From assembly GCA_032622095.1 (NCBI GenBank), contig CP136068.1:13189729-13253728 (forward strand): a DNA stretch of 64,000 nucleotides, written 5' to 3'. Below are positions 1 through 11,644 of this stretch, in pieces (positions within the stretch are counted from its first letter, which is position 1; the number at the start of each line of letters is the position of its first letter). A program made the position numbers and the translations under genes. The notes beneath the pieces are model-generated. The model was not told where the DNA came from. It did not search any database and worked only from the letters and a program-made list of their open reading frames with translations. The DNA comes from Siphonodentalium dalli. Taxonomy: Eukaryota; Mollusca; Scaphopoda; Gadilida; Siphonodentaliidae.

Positions 1-27
1 CCCGGACGAAGTCGGGTCACCTTCTAG
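1..27 (+). mobile_element. 3' terminus of a family-1 Helitron-like element
   Basis: The window opens on a short hairpin (CCCGGAC, loop GAA, GTCGGG, one bulged G), then seven bases and CTAG, followed by T. A hairpin a few bases before CTRR with T outside is the canonical Helitron 3' end. The same end recurs at 794-820 and 20299-20326. Only the terminus lies inside the window. Confidence 0.65.
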
Positions 28-820
28 TCTATTATATATTTTGGAAGATCTGTGTATCTGTGTGTTTGTGTGTAATCGATGGACTCAAAAACGGCTCAGC
101 CAATTTCGATGAAACTTGGTATGTGGGGGTATTTTCGGGCCAGGAGTAAGATAGGCCTATTAATTTTCAGATCCGAGGTCAACTTTTCACGTGCCGAGGT
201 CAAATCTGTTTTTACGCCGTTTTGCGCTAATATATTTCAGTTCGGTGCTCACAAATCGATTCGATATAGCGCGAATAATAAATTGCCAGTCATATAATTT
301 ACACGGTTAGAATCTGTGTGGCTTCATCTTTCCAACGATATATAATATGTATGTATCCGTTTTAGTTATCTGCCTCAATTATTAAGAAGTGGTACGATCT
401 TCTATCAGGGTAAAAACAATGCGTAACTTCTATGACGTCGTTAGAGTTCATAACGTTAGATCACGTTAACGCTCAACCGGCCGATGCATTTGACTGTTTC
501 AGACGTCTTGGCGATATCTCGGGCACCGATGGTAATTTATCTTTACGTTGAAACTTGATAATTAATGAGCGTGTGTAAATGTGGCGCGTTTATATACTTG
601 AGTGGAAATCAAATCGGGTTAAAAGGTCAAATCGGGTAAAACCGGATGGATTTCGACGGGTACTTTTGTCGGGTACTTTTGTTCGGGCAGTGTTTTGGAC
701 GGGTCAAATCGTGACCCCACTTGACCTTGGCCTTCAAAATAGACAATTCAAGGTCAAAATTTGGCCTTCAAAATAGACAATTCAAGGTCAAACCCCGGAC
801 GAAGTCGGGTCACGTTCTAG
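28..820 (+). mobile_element. Complete family-1 non-autonomous Helitron-like element
   Basis: This 793-bp unit starts directly after the CTAG of the preceding copy with TCTATTATATATTTTGG and ends with the hairpin plus CTAG at 817-820. TC at the 5' end and hairpin-CTAG at the 3' end fit Helitrons. There is no Rep/helicase ORF, so it is non-autonomous. Near the 3' end it carries 'ttcaaggtca' at 747 and 781. The small ORFs inside are not credible genes. Similar TATATATTTTG 5' ends in the 8.5-19.7-kb array suggest that both families share a replication terminus. Confidence 0.65.
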
Positions 821-960
821 TCTATTATATATTTTGGAAGATCTGTCTGTGTGTGTGTTCGCGATGAACTCAAAAACAGCCCACCCATTTTGATGAAACT
901 TGGTATGTGTGGGTATTTTCAGCCGGGGACGAACATAGGCCTATTAGCAACCACAACGCG
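821..960 (+). mobile_element. 5' fragment of a third family-1 copy
   Basis: Starts at the joint with the previous copy (CTAG|TCTATTATATATTTTGG) and follows the 28-820 copy for about 130 bp ('gatgaaacttggtatgtg'). It then diverges near 950. It is either 3'-truncated or overwritten by a different internal sequence. Confidence 0.5.
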
Positions 961-1769
961 CAGGCGCGTTGTTGCTTTTCAAGTTTAGGCGTGAATGACG
1001 TCATTAATTTTTACAATACCATGAAACAGCATTTCGACGCGATGAAAATCCGGACAAGAAAAATGGGTTAAAAATCACGTGACTTCCGCTTCGCTTTCGC
1101 ATAGAATCATGGGAACAATAATATCCCAAAAAGAAACGGTGACACAGAATCGGAAGTGGACCAACGGGATGGTTATAAAATTAACAACTTTAGTTTTTCT
1201 GAACAATTCCTACGTGATTTTGGCCCATAGATTAGTTTCGTTTGACCAATTTCGTTGGTTAGCTGAACAAGACAGTCAAAGACTGTGGGGTCGCTCACCA
1301 GACTGCAAAGACTGATGAGACTGGGACTCTGGAGACCACAATAGTCAGAACTTTTCATAAGCACTTTGAAAAAAGTAGATCTAAACACGATATGTGGCTA
1401 GAGAGGCTTCAGTAGTGTACAGTGGGTAATTTCAAGGTGAATATCCACCATGAAATTGCCCACTGTTCACTACTGATCACCCCCCTCCTCCAGCTCAACA
1501 AGTCCCCTCCCGACCGGGCTCCAGACTCCCAAGTCTTGGGTTGGAATTTCACAACCGACATCTCAAACTTTCTCAATTTTTGGAAATTTCCAGTCTCACA
1601 AGCACCTTTTTATAAAACCATTTAGACATGTTTGAAGCCCATTTATCCATGGACCCAAAACACCATACATGTATGTCAGATTAATCAGTTAGGTAGTTCC
1701 AAGGAAGATGTTTTAATGAATTTGGTATTTCAATGATTTTTTAAACACAAAATTGTTAACTCTCCATAG
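961..1769. other. No gene recognised
   Basis: Short ORFs here (up to 78 codons) have no recognisable motif and no codon signal. The only structure I see is the hairpin at 1411-1474. Confidence 0.4.
1411..1474. other. 64-nt near-perfect hairpin
   Basis: Two 24-base arms, AGTAGTGTACAGTGGG... and ...CCCACTGTTCACTACT, pair with two mismatches. The 16-base centre holds a further GGTG/CACC pairing. Size and shape match an invertebrate microRNA precursor, but a tiny palindromic transposon would look the same. Nothing here shows transcription. Confidence 0.4.
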
Positions 1770-2732
1770 CCCCCGTCATTTCTTAACAGGTTGACCTGAT
1801 GTTAACAAATCTGAATATCAGTCACTAAAGGATCATCCATACTATATGTAAGCTAAATAGTTCAACCTCTCTTGAGAAGACAATTTAAGAATGACTATAG
1901 AGACATACAGTTATGTCCCTGGTCCCACCCTATTTAACCTGGTGACCACATCTGAATAAATTTCAATACCAGACACCAAAGAACCCTTCATACTAAATAT
2001 CAGCAAAATAGACCTGTTAACATTTGTGGCGATTTCGGTCGAACAGTTTAACCCGAAGTAGGAAAATGTGGACTGTTACTGGTTGAAAAATCAAATCTAC
2101 AGCCTCATTGCCTCCACCCAGGCAGCTTAGAAATCAATAGGAATCTATATATTATTATACCAGTATCAAACAGCATACATACAGGTAGGGTGGGTGGTTG
2201 AGAGTTAAGTCTCTTATCTCTGCCCTTATTTGAACAAATGTGAATCCCCATCAATGAGATCTATTCATCTAGAAATTTCAAACGGTAGATTTTAAGAGTT
2301 GAAGAAAACTGATTTTCCTCAAAAGTTTCCTAAAAATGACCTCACGTGTACAAATCTGAACCCCACTCACCAAAGGACCCTCCATACCAAAAGCTAAATA
2401 GGCCTGATGGTTTCTGAAGAATTACTATGGAGGGAAAGAGTTATGGCCCTGGCTTCTCACCTATATGACCTGATGAACTCATTTGAACAAATCTGAATGT
2501 GAGTCAAAATATATAAACCATTTCGGTCTTTAATATGTATGTGGAGAAGAACAAAATTGATGGACGGATGGAAACATCCCAACAGAAGGATGGACGGGAG
2601 GACATACTGACAGACAAATTCAATCCAATATACCCACCCCCCAAGTTTTCTTTGCAAATCAGGGTATAATGAGTACAACTGGATAGGTGGTGGTTAAGAA
2701 TATAATAGTGGAACAGCCAAGCCTGAATATAG

Positions 2733-3141
2733 TGTCTGACTTTTGCAGAATGAGGTCACTAAAGGGTGAATTTAGTGCTGCAATCCTGTAAGGTGGGCTA
2801 GCATCACCAAATTCACCCTCTGTGGACCTCATTATGCTTAGGCCTCAACTGCCATGGGAGACATAGGAACAGATTGAAGTTGTCCAGTTAATTGGTGATG
2901 TGCACCCATTGGGCACTTCAATTATCAATTTTATCTTCTGACAGCAAATTAGGGAATATAGAAACTGAACAGAAGGGAAAAAGTAAGTAGAAATGTCAAT
3001 TTAAGACCTGTATACTTCCCTGAAGATGAGGCCTAAGCAGAATGAGGTCCCTGGAGAGTGTATTTGGTGATGCTAGCCTACTGTGCAGAGTAGCATCACT
3101 AAATTCACCCTCTGGGGACCTCATTCTGCAAATGTCAGACA
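2733..3141. mobile_element. 409-bp inverted-repeat (MITE-like) element
   Basis: Starts TGTCTGACTTTTGCAGAATG and ends with the complement (CATTCTGCAAATGTCAGACA). Further inverted similarity runs through 'gaatttagtg' / 'cactaaattc', giving arms of about 45 bp. A second copy lies at 43786-44307 and a 3' fragment near 44719-44850. The first two copies also share about 160 bp of upstream flank, so the mobile or duplicated unit may be larger than the inverted-repeat core. Confidence 0.55.
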
Positions 3142-4018
3142 TACAGCATTTTGTTTTGATATGATATGTTAATGATACACACAGAGCATGACTGTTTACA
3201 CCTAGCTGTCAGACAGCTAGATAACATCTGAATTGATGACTGTTATTAACTCTTTCTGTCTGGGGCTAATACCATACTTTATGGATGTTACAAGGTGTCA
3301 GTTTTTCTAATTAATTTTTTCTTGACTGCAGTGGGTGCAGGGCGGTGCAGATTGGGGGGGGGGGTGGTAGTGTGGACAGGGGTGTAGAGGGGTGAGGAGG
3401 GAAAGGGGTGGAATGGGGTGTTTTGTGTCTAAAAAAATACAAAAAATCAGGGGTTAAAATGAAAAAAATATTTTTGTATTGGTTCATTTTGAATTGTGAT
3501 TTGTTTTTTGAATTGAGCAAGGATTTAAATTTAACAATATTTAAAAAAAAAAAAAAAATAATAATTTTTAAAGTTATGTTCCTGACACGGCCCCTATTTG
3601 ACACACTGACCCCATTTGAACAAATCTGAACCCCAGTCACACAAGGACCCACCATACAAAATATTAGCTAAATCGGCCTGATGATTCTGGAGAAGAAGTC
3701 ATTCTAATAATTACTAGGGAGAATAGAGTTATGTCCCTGATTCTGCCCCTATTTGACCCAGTGACCCCATTTGAACAAATCTGACCCCCAGTCACTCAAG
3801 GACCTTCCATACCAAATATAAGCTAAATAGGCCTGATTGTTCTTGAAAAGAAGTTGTTTTAAGAATTACTATGGCGGGAAAGAGTTATGGCCCTAGCTTC
3901 GCAACTATTTGACTCAGTGACCTTATTTTAACAAATCTGAGTCTGAGTCAAGCAGGGAACATCCACACCAAATATGAACTCATTTGGCCTTATGATACTG
4001 GAGAAGAAGATGATTGTT

Positions 4019-4090
4019 GACGGACGGACGGACGGACGGACGGACGGACGGACGGACGGACGGACGGACGGACGGTCAGACGGACGGACT
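4019..4090 (+). repeat. (GACG)n microsatellite
   Basis: Near-perfect run of GACG units, degenerating into GACGACGGACGAGG before the terminal hairpin. Shorter cousins occur at about 41040-41070 and 54500-54535. Confidence 0.9.
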
Positions 4091-4589
4091 GACGACGGAC
4101 GAGGAGTGATGACTATAGCTCCACCGGAGACTTCGTCTCAGGTGAGCTAATAAAACCAGCGAAGACGTCATGACATGGTCCATGACGTCATTTGCGTCAT
4201 TTGGTTTTGTGGGCCAGAATCCAGACACATTTGGTCTCCGCTGAAGACACTGATTTCACATCACTACACTAGACATCATGAAATATACACATACACACAT
4301 CTATAGAGGCTCTATTAGCACCGCGTATAATCGCTTTTGTTAGAAATTCGGAAACAGCTTATTTAATGTATATTTGTCTTTAATAAGCCTTTTCTATTTC
4401 CTGCATTTATCGATATTTTTTTAGTCGCCAGTACGCAAATGAATGCTTTATTGCAAATAAACAAATCAATCAGTGACATGCATAACACATATACATTTTA
4501 TATTCAACATGTACACAATAAATATGGGACCTCCCCCCCTCCCTACATACGTGTGGTCTGTTTTGGTTTTCTTTGTTCATTGAGTGAAG

Positions 4590-5018
4590 CGCGGTGTCGG
4601 GGTATCGCAGTTCAATTGCGCTTGAGTGCAGCGCAACGTTGCAAATTCGCAGTGCAATTGCGCTTGGATGCAGCGCAATGTAACCGCACCGAAGTGCAAT
4701 TGCGCTTGAGTGCAGCGAAAATGTCGCCGGCCGCAGTGCAATTGCGCTTGAGTGCAGCGCAATGCCTCTGTGTCGCAGTGCAATTGCGCTTAAGCGCAGC
4801 GCAATGTCTCCGCGTCGCAGCGCAATTGCACTTGAGTGCAGCGAAATGTCGCCGCGCCGCAGTGCAAATGTGCTTGAGTGCAGCGCAATGTATCTGCGCC
4901 GTAGTGCAATTGCGCTTGAGTGCAGCGCAATGCCTCCGCGTCGCAGTGCAATTGCGCTTGAGTGCAGCACAATGTCTCCGCGTCGCAGCGCAATTGCGCT
5001 TGAGTGCTGATGCAACAC
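4590..5018. repeat. 42-bp minisatellite, about ten units
   Basis: Each 42-bp unit contains the core TGCAATTGCGCTTGAGTGCA followed by GCGCAATG and a variable cctccgcgtcgca stretch. Because 42 is a multiple of three, frames stay open on both strands. The 202-codon plus-strand frame and 182-codon minus-strand frame translate as 14-residue repeats (e.g. AVQLRLSAAQ). I treat those frames as by-products of the repeat, not genes: opposite strands are equally open and there is no unique sequence around them. The unit contains the palindrome GCGCAATTGC-type half sites, so single strands may fold. Confidence 0.85.
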
Positions 5019-5049
5019 AGGCGAAATTTGGATGCGTTGCTATTTAGTG

Positions 5050-6269
5050 CAATCGTGAGTAATGTGCAATTTTGCACCTCAGCCCAATTTTACTTAAACG
5101 CAGTACAATTGACCTCGATAACGACGTAATAGCACTCTAGCACTCTAGTACTGTGTCCGTGAGGGTGTTTTCTTATTATTAAGATGCAATGAATGTGCTG
5201 GATGAAGTTATGAACTGATTGCAGCCACTGGAACGTCAATAGAATGTACATAATCAACAATGTGTTTCGCTGACCAATGCGAGTATTCGCTCCCAATTTT
5301 ATTAGAATCCATTGGAGAACGAGCGAGAACCCGACTTCACACGCGCGTATGTGACCTTGGTGCCATCGGGTTACACCTTTTATTGACTGCCCGAATGTCA
5401 TCCATGCGGAAAATCGCACGCAACATGTGCGCCTTCACAATACGAGTTCTTAGAAAGAAATATCATGCGAATCGGCCCAATAGAAGTGGAGATAATTGGA
5501 TTATTGTCCTTCGCGTGGAAGCTTGATGACACCACGTGACCCTGACTTTAAGTCCGGCTAGTTCGCAAACTAATAGGAGTTCCGCCAAACCGATTACTAA
5601 CCTGGGGTCAGCTTTCAACCATCTTTCCAGCAAAATAAAATTTTGCGGTCTTACCGTTCGTTTGAAATTTTGTTAAAATATCGACAGAAAAGTTTCGGAG
5701 AAAAGTAACGACCCTCTGGGCGAAGAATTTGGCTAAATGTAAACAAACTTTCCATTTGATTGAACTTTTTTTATTTCTGGACGAATTTCGTCGAGTAAAG
5801 TATCGTTTTGTTCGAAATTTTACATAGCATCTTATGGCGTAAGCGAAATAGAAATTCGAGAAGAGGTTTTACTGCTATATACTAGAATCGAAATCCAATA
5901 CAAAATGATCAATCCAGACGACTGCAGACGCGCTACATGAATCGACGCACCTGCTGTTAGAGGCAGTTAGATCTCATCTCTCCCTCTGCATAACACAATA
6001 CAAGATGCGGGGCTTTAGTCTTCCATGCCATCTTATGAATCACAATATTGAGCCATGGCGTGCCTGCCACAACCTGGAATCCATTGGAGAATTGGGGCAT
6101 AATATGTATCTAATCACCTATCTCTATTATTCTTTCAGGTGCTGACAAAATGTGTTACATTCAAGAAATTTACACGATTCAGAAGATTGAAGACTGTAAT
6201 ATGTGTTTCCATAATCTAATATATAAATATATGTAACTCAATCATGGTTAGGCCTACACCATGTCATCT
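5050..6269. other. No gene recognised
   Basis: Unique-looking sequence after the minisatellite. ORFs up to 109 codons show no family motif. I see no inverted or tandem repeat longer than a few bases. Confidence 0.4.
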
Positions 6270-7300
6270 TGGGATCCCATGGGGATGTGATTTCAGTCCC
6301 TGTTAGCACAAATAAAGGGTCAAATGTGCAATTTGCACATTCATTTTCATCCCATTTGATGAGTTCCAACATGAAATGATCACATCTTTAGCAAGAATAT
6401 TGCCTAAATTGACAAAGATGGTTGCATTTAGGCTCTGTGCTCAAGCCCAGGGGACCCATGGTGTGTGATTTCATTGATTTTTACCACACATGAAGGGTCA
6501 AATATGCAAATTACACCTTTTCTGACAGAACTGTGGCAAACAAAGGCACTATAAGATGCTTCCATTGCCATGAATCAGAGATTTTAGGGCTCACTAAGTG
6601 TCTGTTTAGCCATTTTCATCACATTTGATGAGTTCCAACATGAAATGATCACCTCTTTAGCAAGAATATTGCCTAAATTGACAAAGATGGTTGCATTCAG
6701 GCTCTGTGCTCAAGCCCAGGGGACCCATGGTGTGTGATATCATTGATTTTTACCACACATGAAGGGTCAAATATGCAAATTACACCTTTTCTGACAGAAC
6801 TGTGGCAAACAAAGGCACTATAAGATGCTTCCATTGCCATGAATCAGAGATTTTAGGGCTCACTAAGTGTCTGTTTAGCCATTTTCATCACTTTTGATGA
6901 GTTCCAACATGAAATGATCACCTCTTTAGCAAGAATATTGCCTAAATTGACAAAGATGGTTGCATTCAGGCTCTGTGCTCAAGCCCAGGGGACCCATGGT
7001 GTGTGATTTCATTGATTTTCACCACACATGAAGGGTCAAATATGCAAATTACACCTTTTCTGACAGAACTGTGGCCAACAAAGGCACTATAAGATGCTTC
7101 CATTGCCATGAATCAGAGATTTTAGGGCTCACTACGTGTCTGTTTAGCCATTTTCATCACATTTGATGAGTTCCAACATGAAATGATCACCTCTTTAGCA
7201 AGAATATTGCCTAAATTGACAAAGATGGTTGCATTCAGGCTCTGTGCTCAAGCCCAGGGGACCCATGGTGTGTGATTTCATTGATTTTTACCACACATGA
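6270..7300. repeat. 269-bp satellite, about 3.8 copies
   Basis: The landmark GCAAGAATATTGCCTAAA occurs at 6391, 6660, 6929 and 7198, exactly 269 bp apart. The last three units are nearly identical; the first is the most diverged, as expected at an array edge. Each unit has 'gacccatggtgtgtgat' and 'aaatatgcaaattacacc'. No ORF spans units. Confidence 0.9.
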
Positions 7301-8514
7301 GACATGAGGGCTCACTAAGTGTTTTTCTTTTTTTTTGCAATTGTTACCAGAAGTTACGAGGGCACACCAATTATGTTTTCAAGTCAACATCATATTTAAT
7401 TCATCACATAATAGTCTATATGCAATACGATATGTATTTAAAAGTATTAATGCCCCAAGCAACAGCATACAAAAGACCACCCAATACAAAATCTGGGGTC
7501 CACGGTTTGATGCATAGTAAATATAATTCCGAATAAATTTACATTCTGTATCACCCGAATCTAGTAATCATGGTCAAACCATTGCTCATTGACCACCATC
7601 CTTCACGAGGGTTCTCAAATACAATATAATAATACGCTTCACCCGAGCCTTTATCGCAAAAGACGATGGGGTGGCTTTATGGCGTATATGTGTGATGGGT
7701 TGTCATACATATAAGTATAATGTCGCAAAGATTATATGTAAACTAAACATAACGAAAACATGCCTGCTTCAAGTTTAATTAACACTGTACAATAGCCAAG
7801 GCAATGACCTTTCAACTGATGTATGACATGGCCACATATGTTATGACATTGTCATGTTATCACGCTTTGGAATAGCGCGCCCGCTTAGCGGGGAAGGGAT
7901 TTTGCGCCAGACAAATGTTTTAATGAATCCTCCGCCTAACAGGCGGAATTATCTTTCAATAGATTTCCGTCTCGCTATAGGTTCACCGGAGCAGATATTT
8001 CACGGCAGGCGATTTCGCTCGAGATAATTTAATTGAAGCAATATAGCCTAACACGCGAGCGATACTCACGTATTTGTCAGCGGAAAGGCAGTTGGCACAT
8101 TGCCAGGTAAATTAACTCAACATCGTTACGCTGGTGTTTTTTGGAGATCATCTGTCGATGCTGGTGGCAGCGAGCAAGTCAAATTGTATGTCGATCAAAA
8201 CATGGGTCGCCTCGACAGGAGGAGATGGAATTTGACATCAACCAAATTTGTTGTCAAATTGATGTGGGGGTCTCATATGGCCTTGACTTTGACACTAAAA
8301 CCACCTTGACCACCATTGAAAGACATCTCACTTAAAGGGCCATTCTGCTAGATATGTGTTGCGATTGTACGCATTTATATCAATATTCAGAGGCATTGTC
8401 CTTGATAGATATACCGGTACTGAGGCCCCTACATACTTGAGTATGTATTTGACGAACAGAAACATGGGAGTACGATATCAATTTAAACTTGACCTCCATA
8501 AAGAATCTTATCTA
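7301..8514. other. No gene recognised; possible degraded Helitron-like interior
   Basis: Two small hairpins (CCCGC/GCGGG near 7880 and CCGCCT/AGGCGG near 7940) are not followed by CTRR ends. Around 8200-8300 there are phrases such as 'ttgacatcaacc' and 'ccttgactttgac' that resemble the interiors of the neighbouring arrays. No gene is supported. Confidence 0.35.
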
Positions 8515-9805
8515 TCTATACTATATATTTTGAGACTTTGTATATATATATATGTGTACTTCATAGAATCCAAAACGGTTCGCTCGATTGAGTTAAAACT
8601 TCCCATCTAAATGTAAAAACCCACGGGAATCGTCGTCGCGTCGCTCAGAACAAGCGTTCTCCACTCCCAAAATCACTGCAAAGGCACGGCGGGGGTTAAT
8701 CGCGTTGATAGTTAAAGAGCGTTCCTATTCGCAGTGTCGTTGATAAAGAGCGTATGTGTGTAATGTAATTCTTACGTCTGGGTCTGGGCGTGTGCGTGTA
8801 AGACTGTATCCAGACATGAGCGTGTTGTGTGACGTAGTTTGTGTATTGCCGTGGCAAAATTAGACCCCCACGGCATCCCCAGGGTAATTTTAATTCACAT
8901 TCCCAACACCTAGCAGGGACAAATATCTCTTAGCCAGCATCAAGGCGAGTATTGTAACGTATTAATTCAAATGCTTTCGATCAAACAATATTCTCTATAG
9001 CACTCATATTTCGAATCCAGCGCAATCGACCTATTTTTAGAACGCAGCACATGGTACCAAAATTACTTCGCCTTGGTGATGGGGGGTCCACGGCGGGATT
9101 AATTTAAATATGTCATGTTGGTAACAATATCTCGCCGAGAATTCCTCAGACCTACAGACGAATGCGACCAGCAAATTTCAAAATTGGTCACTTGACCTCC
9201 CCATGAATATCTTCTGGGAAATTCCAGGGAATGCGTGCCCATTATCGGGCCATTGTGTGTGTCGCGGTCGAGGTAAATACACGTGGTTGCGAATTACGTC
9301 ACGCCACGTGGATCCAGGCGGAAGTTAACCTGACCCTGCCGATGCCGCGTACGTTAGTGATATCGGAGTTATAGCGTGTGCGTTATGTTGTTTGACTGAC
9401 CACAGTGCCCGATCCGCCGAATGTGAACATGTTATCAACTGTTACGGCAGTCCGTGGCACACGGCATTCAATTGTTGTGGCGAATATTGAAGCCTATGGC
9501 GATTGCCACGGCAATGCCGATTGCCGTGGTGAATGTGTGTCCTTTATAGACTCGAACCGATTGAGCTCAAATTTGCTACTTACGGGAAGTGTCATGGACG
9601 GGTTAAATTGTGACCCCGACTTGACCTTGAAAATGAGCAATTCAAGGTCAAATCGGGTCAAATTGAAAAACAAAAAATTAAATTAAAAAGGCACAATTAA
9701 CCCATTGAAGAAGAAAAAAATTAAATAAAAAAATTCACTCATTGAAAGACATGTTTCTGACAAAGCCATGGGACAAATTCCGCCAGTGGCGGGCTAACCT
9801 GCTAG
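8515..9805 (+). mobile_element. Helitron-like array, unit 1 (family 2, mosaic interior)
   Basis: Begins TCTATACTATATATTTTGAG after an A, the expected A|TC insertion context, and ends with hairpin CGCC-AGT-GGCG, GCTAACCTG and CTAG (9802-9805). Length is 1291 bp. Its 3' half (about 9530-9670) holds family-1 interior sequence ('gtgaccccgacttgacc', 'ttcaaggtcaaatcggg'), so it joins family-2 ends to a family-1 core. There is no transposase or RepHel ORF. Confidence 0.7.
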
Positions 9806-10800
9806 TCTATACTATATATTTTGAGACTTCGTATATGTGTGTGTGTGTGTGTACTTCATTGAATCCAAAACGCGTGTACATATTGAGATCAAATTTCGTA
9901 TGTAAGTGTAAAATCCCACCGACACCACCGTAGTCGTGTTTTCGAGAAGCTCTGAGCACCCTTTATCCACTCCCAAATCACCGCAAAGGCACGGCGGGGG
10001 GTTAAGGCAATAACGCTCTTTATCTATACCTTATACGGAGGTTTTAACAATTAACGCTCTTTATTGCAATGGACGTGGCTAAACGATACCCCATGCGTCC
10101 GATGCGGATTCCAATGGACGTGGCTAAACGACTGACCCCATGCGTCCGAAATACGGATGCGGACGAAATGCAACTAAAAAGGCAGAATTGATCTAAGAGC
10201 TCGAAATATTTTATGCAGAGGGATTTCACGACGGGATTAATTGACTGTCCGCTCTGACGTTTAGGACGGGGAGGACGGGTACCATGAATTAACTCATTGA
10301 AAAACAAAGAATGCGTTATCTCGCAAACGGGTGGAGCTATCGACTTGAAATTTGCTATGTGAATGTATCTTGCCCCGGATACAAATTTTATCGGGTCGCC
10401 GAGTCCGTGCGACGCCAGCTTCACGCATGCGCAGACGAGATATCGGAAACCGGTGGAGCTATCGACTTGAAATTTGGTATGTGAATGTATCTTGCCCCGG
10501 GTACGAATTGTATCGGGTCGTCGAGCCCGTGCGACGCAAGCTTCGCGCATGCGCAGACCAGATCTCTGAAACGGGAGGAGCTATCGACTTGAGCCAAATT
10601 TAATTAAAACAATTTAAAATTAAAAAAAATTAACAATAAAAAAACAATTCAGAAAAAAAAAATATTAAATTTAAAAAACATTAAATTCATATTCAAAAAT
10701 AAAAAACAAAAATAAATAAAAACAAAATAATTACAAAAATGTCATGTTTCTGAAACAAAGCCATGGGACGAATGCCGCCAGTGGCGGGCTAACCTGCTAG
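9806..10800 (+). mobile_element. Helitron-like array, unit 2
   Basis: A 995-bp unit starting immediately after unit 1's CTAG. It contains about three tandem copies of a ~121-bp subunit ('acgggtggagctatcgac' at about 10330, 10450 and 10570) carrying GCGCATGCGC at 10545-10554. An A-rich stretch (10600-10740) precedes the 3' hairpin CCGCC-AGT-GGCGG and CTAG at 10797-10800. Confidence 0.7.
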
Positions 10801-11644
10801 TACTATATATTTTGAGACTTCGTATATATATATATGTGTACTTCATAGAATCGAAAACGGCTCGCTCGATTGAGTTCAAACTTCCCATCTAAATGTAAAA
10901 ACCCACGGGAATCGTCGTCGCGGCGTTTTGGAGAAGCTTAGAGCACGCGTTCTCCACTCTCAAAATCACCGCAAAGGCACGGCAGGGGTTAATCGCGTTG
11001 ATAGTTAAAGAGCGTCAGTTTTCCGAAGTGTCTATATAAAGAGCGTCGTTTTCGCTATCTACTTATCTGTATGACGGGCAATTCAATGCAATGTTATCGC
11101 GTTTGTTTTCAATGCAATACCGGATTCGACATCAAACGTGAATGCTTATGTGAGTCGTTTCCGGGAATCAATGTTAAAAAAAAGGAAAACAAAGAATGCG
11201 CTGTCTGTCGTTCCTAGGAAGGGGGGATTCATCGAGTTCTATTGACCATCTCGTAAGGGTGGACAACCTCTGTCAGGGGCTGCTCAATGGCCACGGGGAG
11301 TTAAATAACGGGGAAGTTTAGGACGGGTACCATGAATTAACTCATTGAAAAACAAAGAATGCGTTGTCTGTCGTTCCTAGGAAGGGGGGATTTTTCATAA
11401 AAAAAAACAATTAAATTATGAAAAAGAATTAAATTAAATTAATAACTAAGTAAATATTAAAAAATTCAAAAAAACATAAATTAAATTTAAAAAACATTAA
11501 ATTAATATTAAAAACATAAATTAAATTTAAAAAACATTAAATTAATATTAAAATATATTTTAAAAATATATAAATAAAAACAAAATAATTTTTAAAAATG
11601 TCATGTTTCGAACAAACCACGCTGGTGGCGGGCTAACCTGCTAG
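10801..11644 (+). mobile_element. Helitron-like array, unit 3
   Basis: An 844-bp unit. The 5' joint reads CTAG|TACTATATATT, so one TCTA is missing compared with unit 2. The interior shares 'aaaggcacggc' and 'gttgtctgtcgttcctagg' with other units. The 3' hairpin is imperfect here (CACGCTGGTGGCGGG) and ends in CTAG at 11641-11644. Confidence 0.65.

Larger units (their letters stand above)
1770..4150 (+). repeat. Degenerate ~165-bp tandem-unit element ending in GACG repeat and hairpin
   Basis: Diverged copies of a unit containing 'gaacaaatctgaa', 'aaggaccctccatacc' and 'agctaaataggcctga' occur at about 1780, 1950, 2230, 2350, 2480, 3610, 3770 and 3910. They are interrupted at 2733-3141 by an inverted-repeat element. 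The 3' side ends in a long GACG run and then a hairpin around 4110-4150 (TAGCTCCACC ... GGTGAGCTA, inner stem GAGAC/GTCTC). No coding potential was seen. I infer a non-autonomous element of a type common in marine invertebrate genomes. Confidence 0.55.

Noticed and set aside
4439-5047. 202-codon plus-strand and 182-codon minus-strand frames as genes
   Set aside because: Both are the 42-bp minisatellite read through; no unique sequence, and the two strands are equally open.
6270-7300. CRISPR-like array
   Set aside because: The 269-bp units are repeats throughout with no short-repeat/variable-spacer pattern, and the context is eukaryotic.
7870-7950. Helitron 3' ends at the CCCGC/GCGGG and CCGCCT/AGGCGG hairpins
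   Set aside because: Neither hairpin is followed by a CTRR end at the right distance, and no matching 5' end adjoins.
10044-10550. 168-codon minus-strand frame and similar frames through 10-20 kb
   Set aside because: They are translations of the ~120-bp subunits of the Helitron-like repeats and recur wherever the subunits do; no protein family motif.
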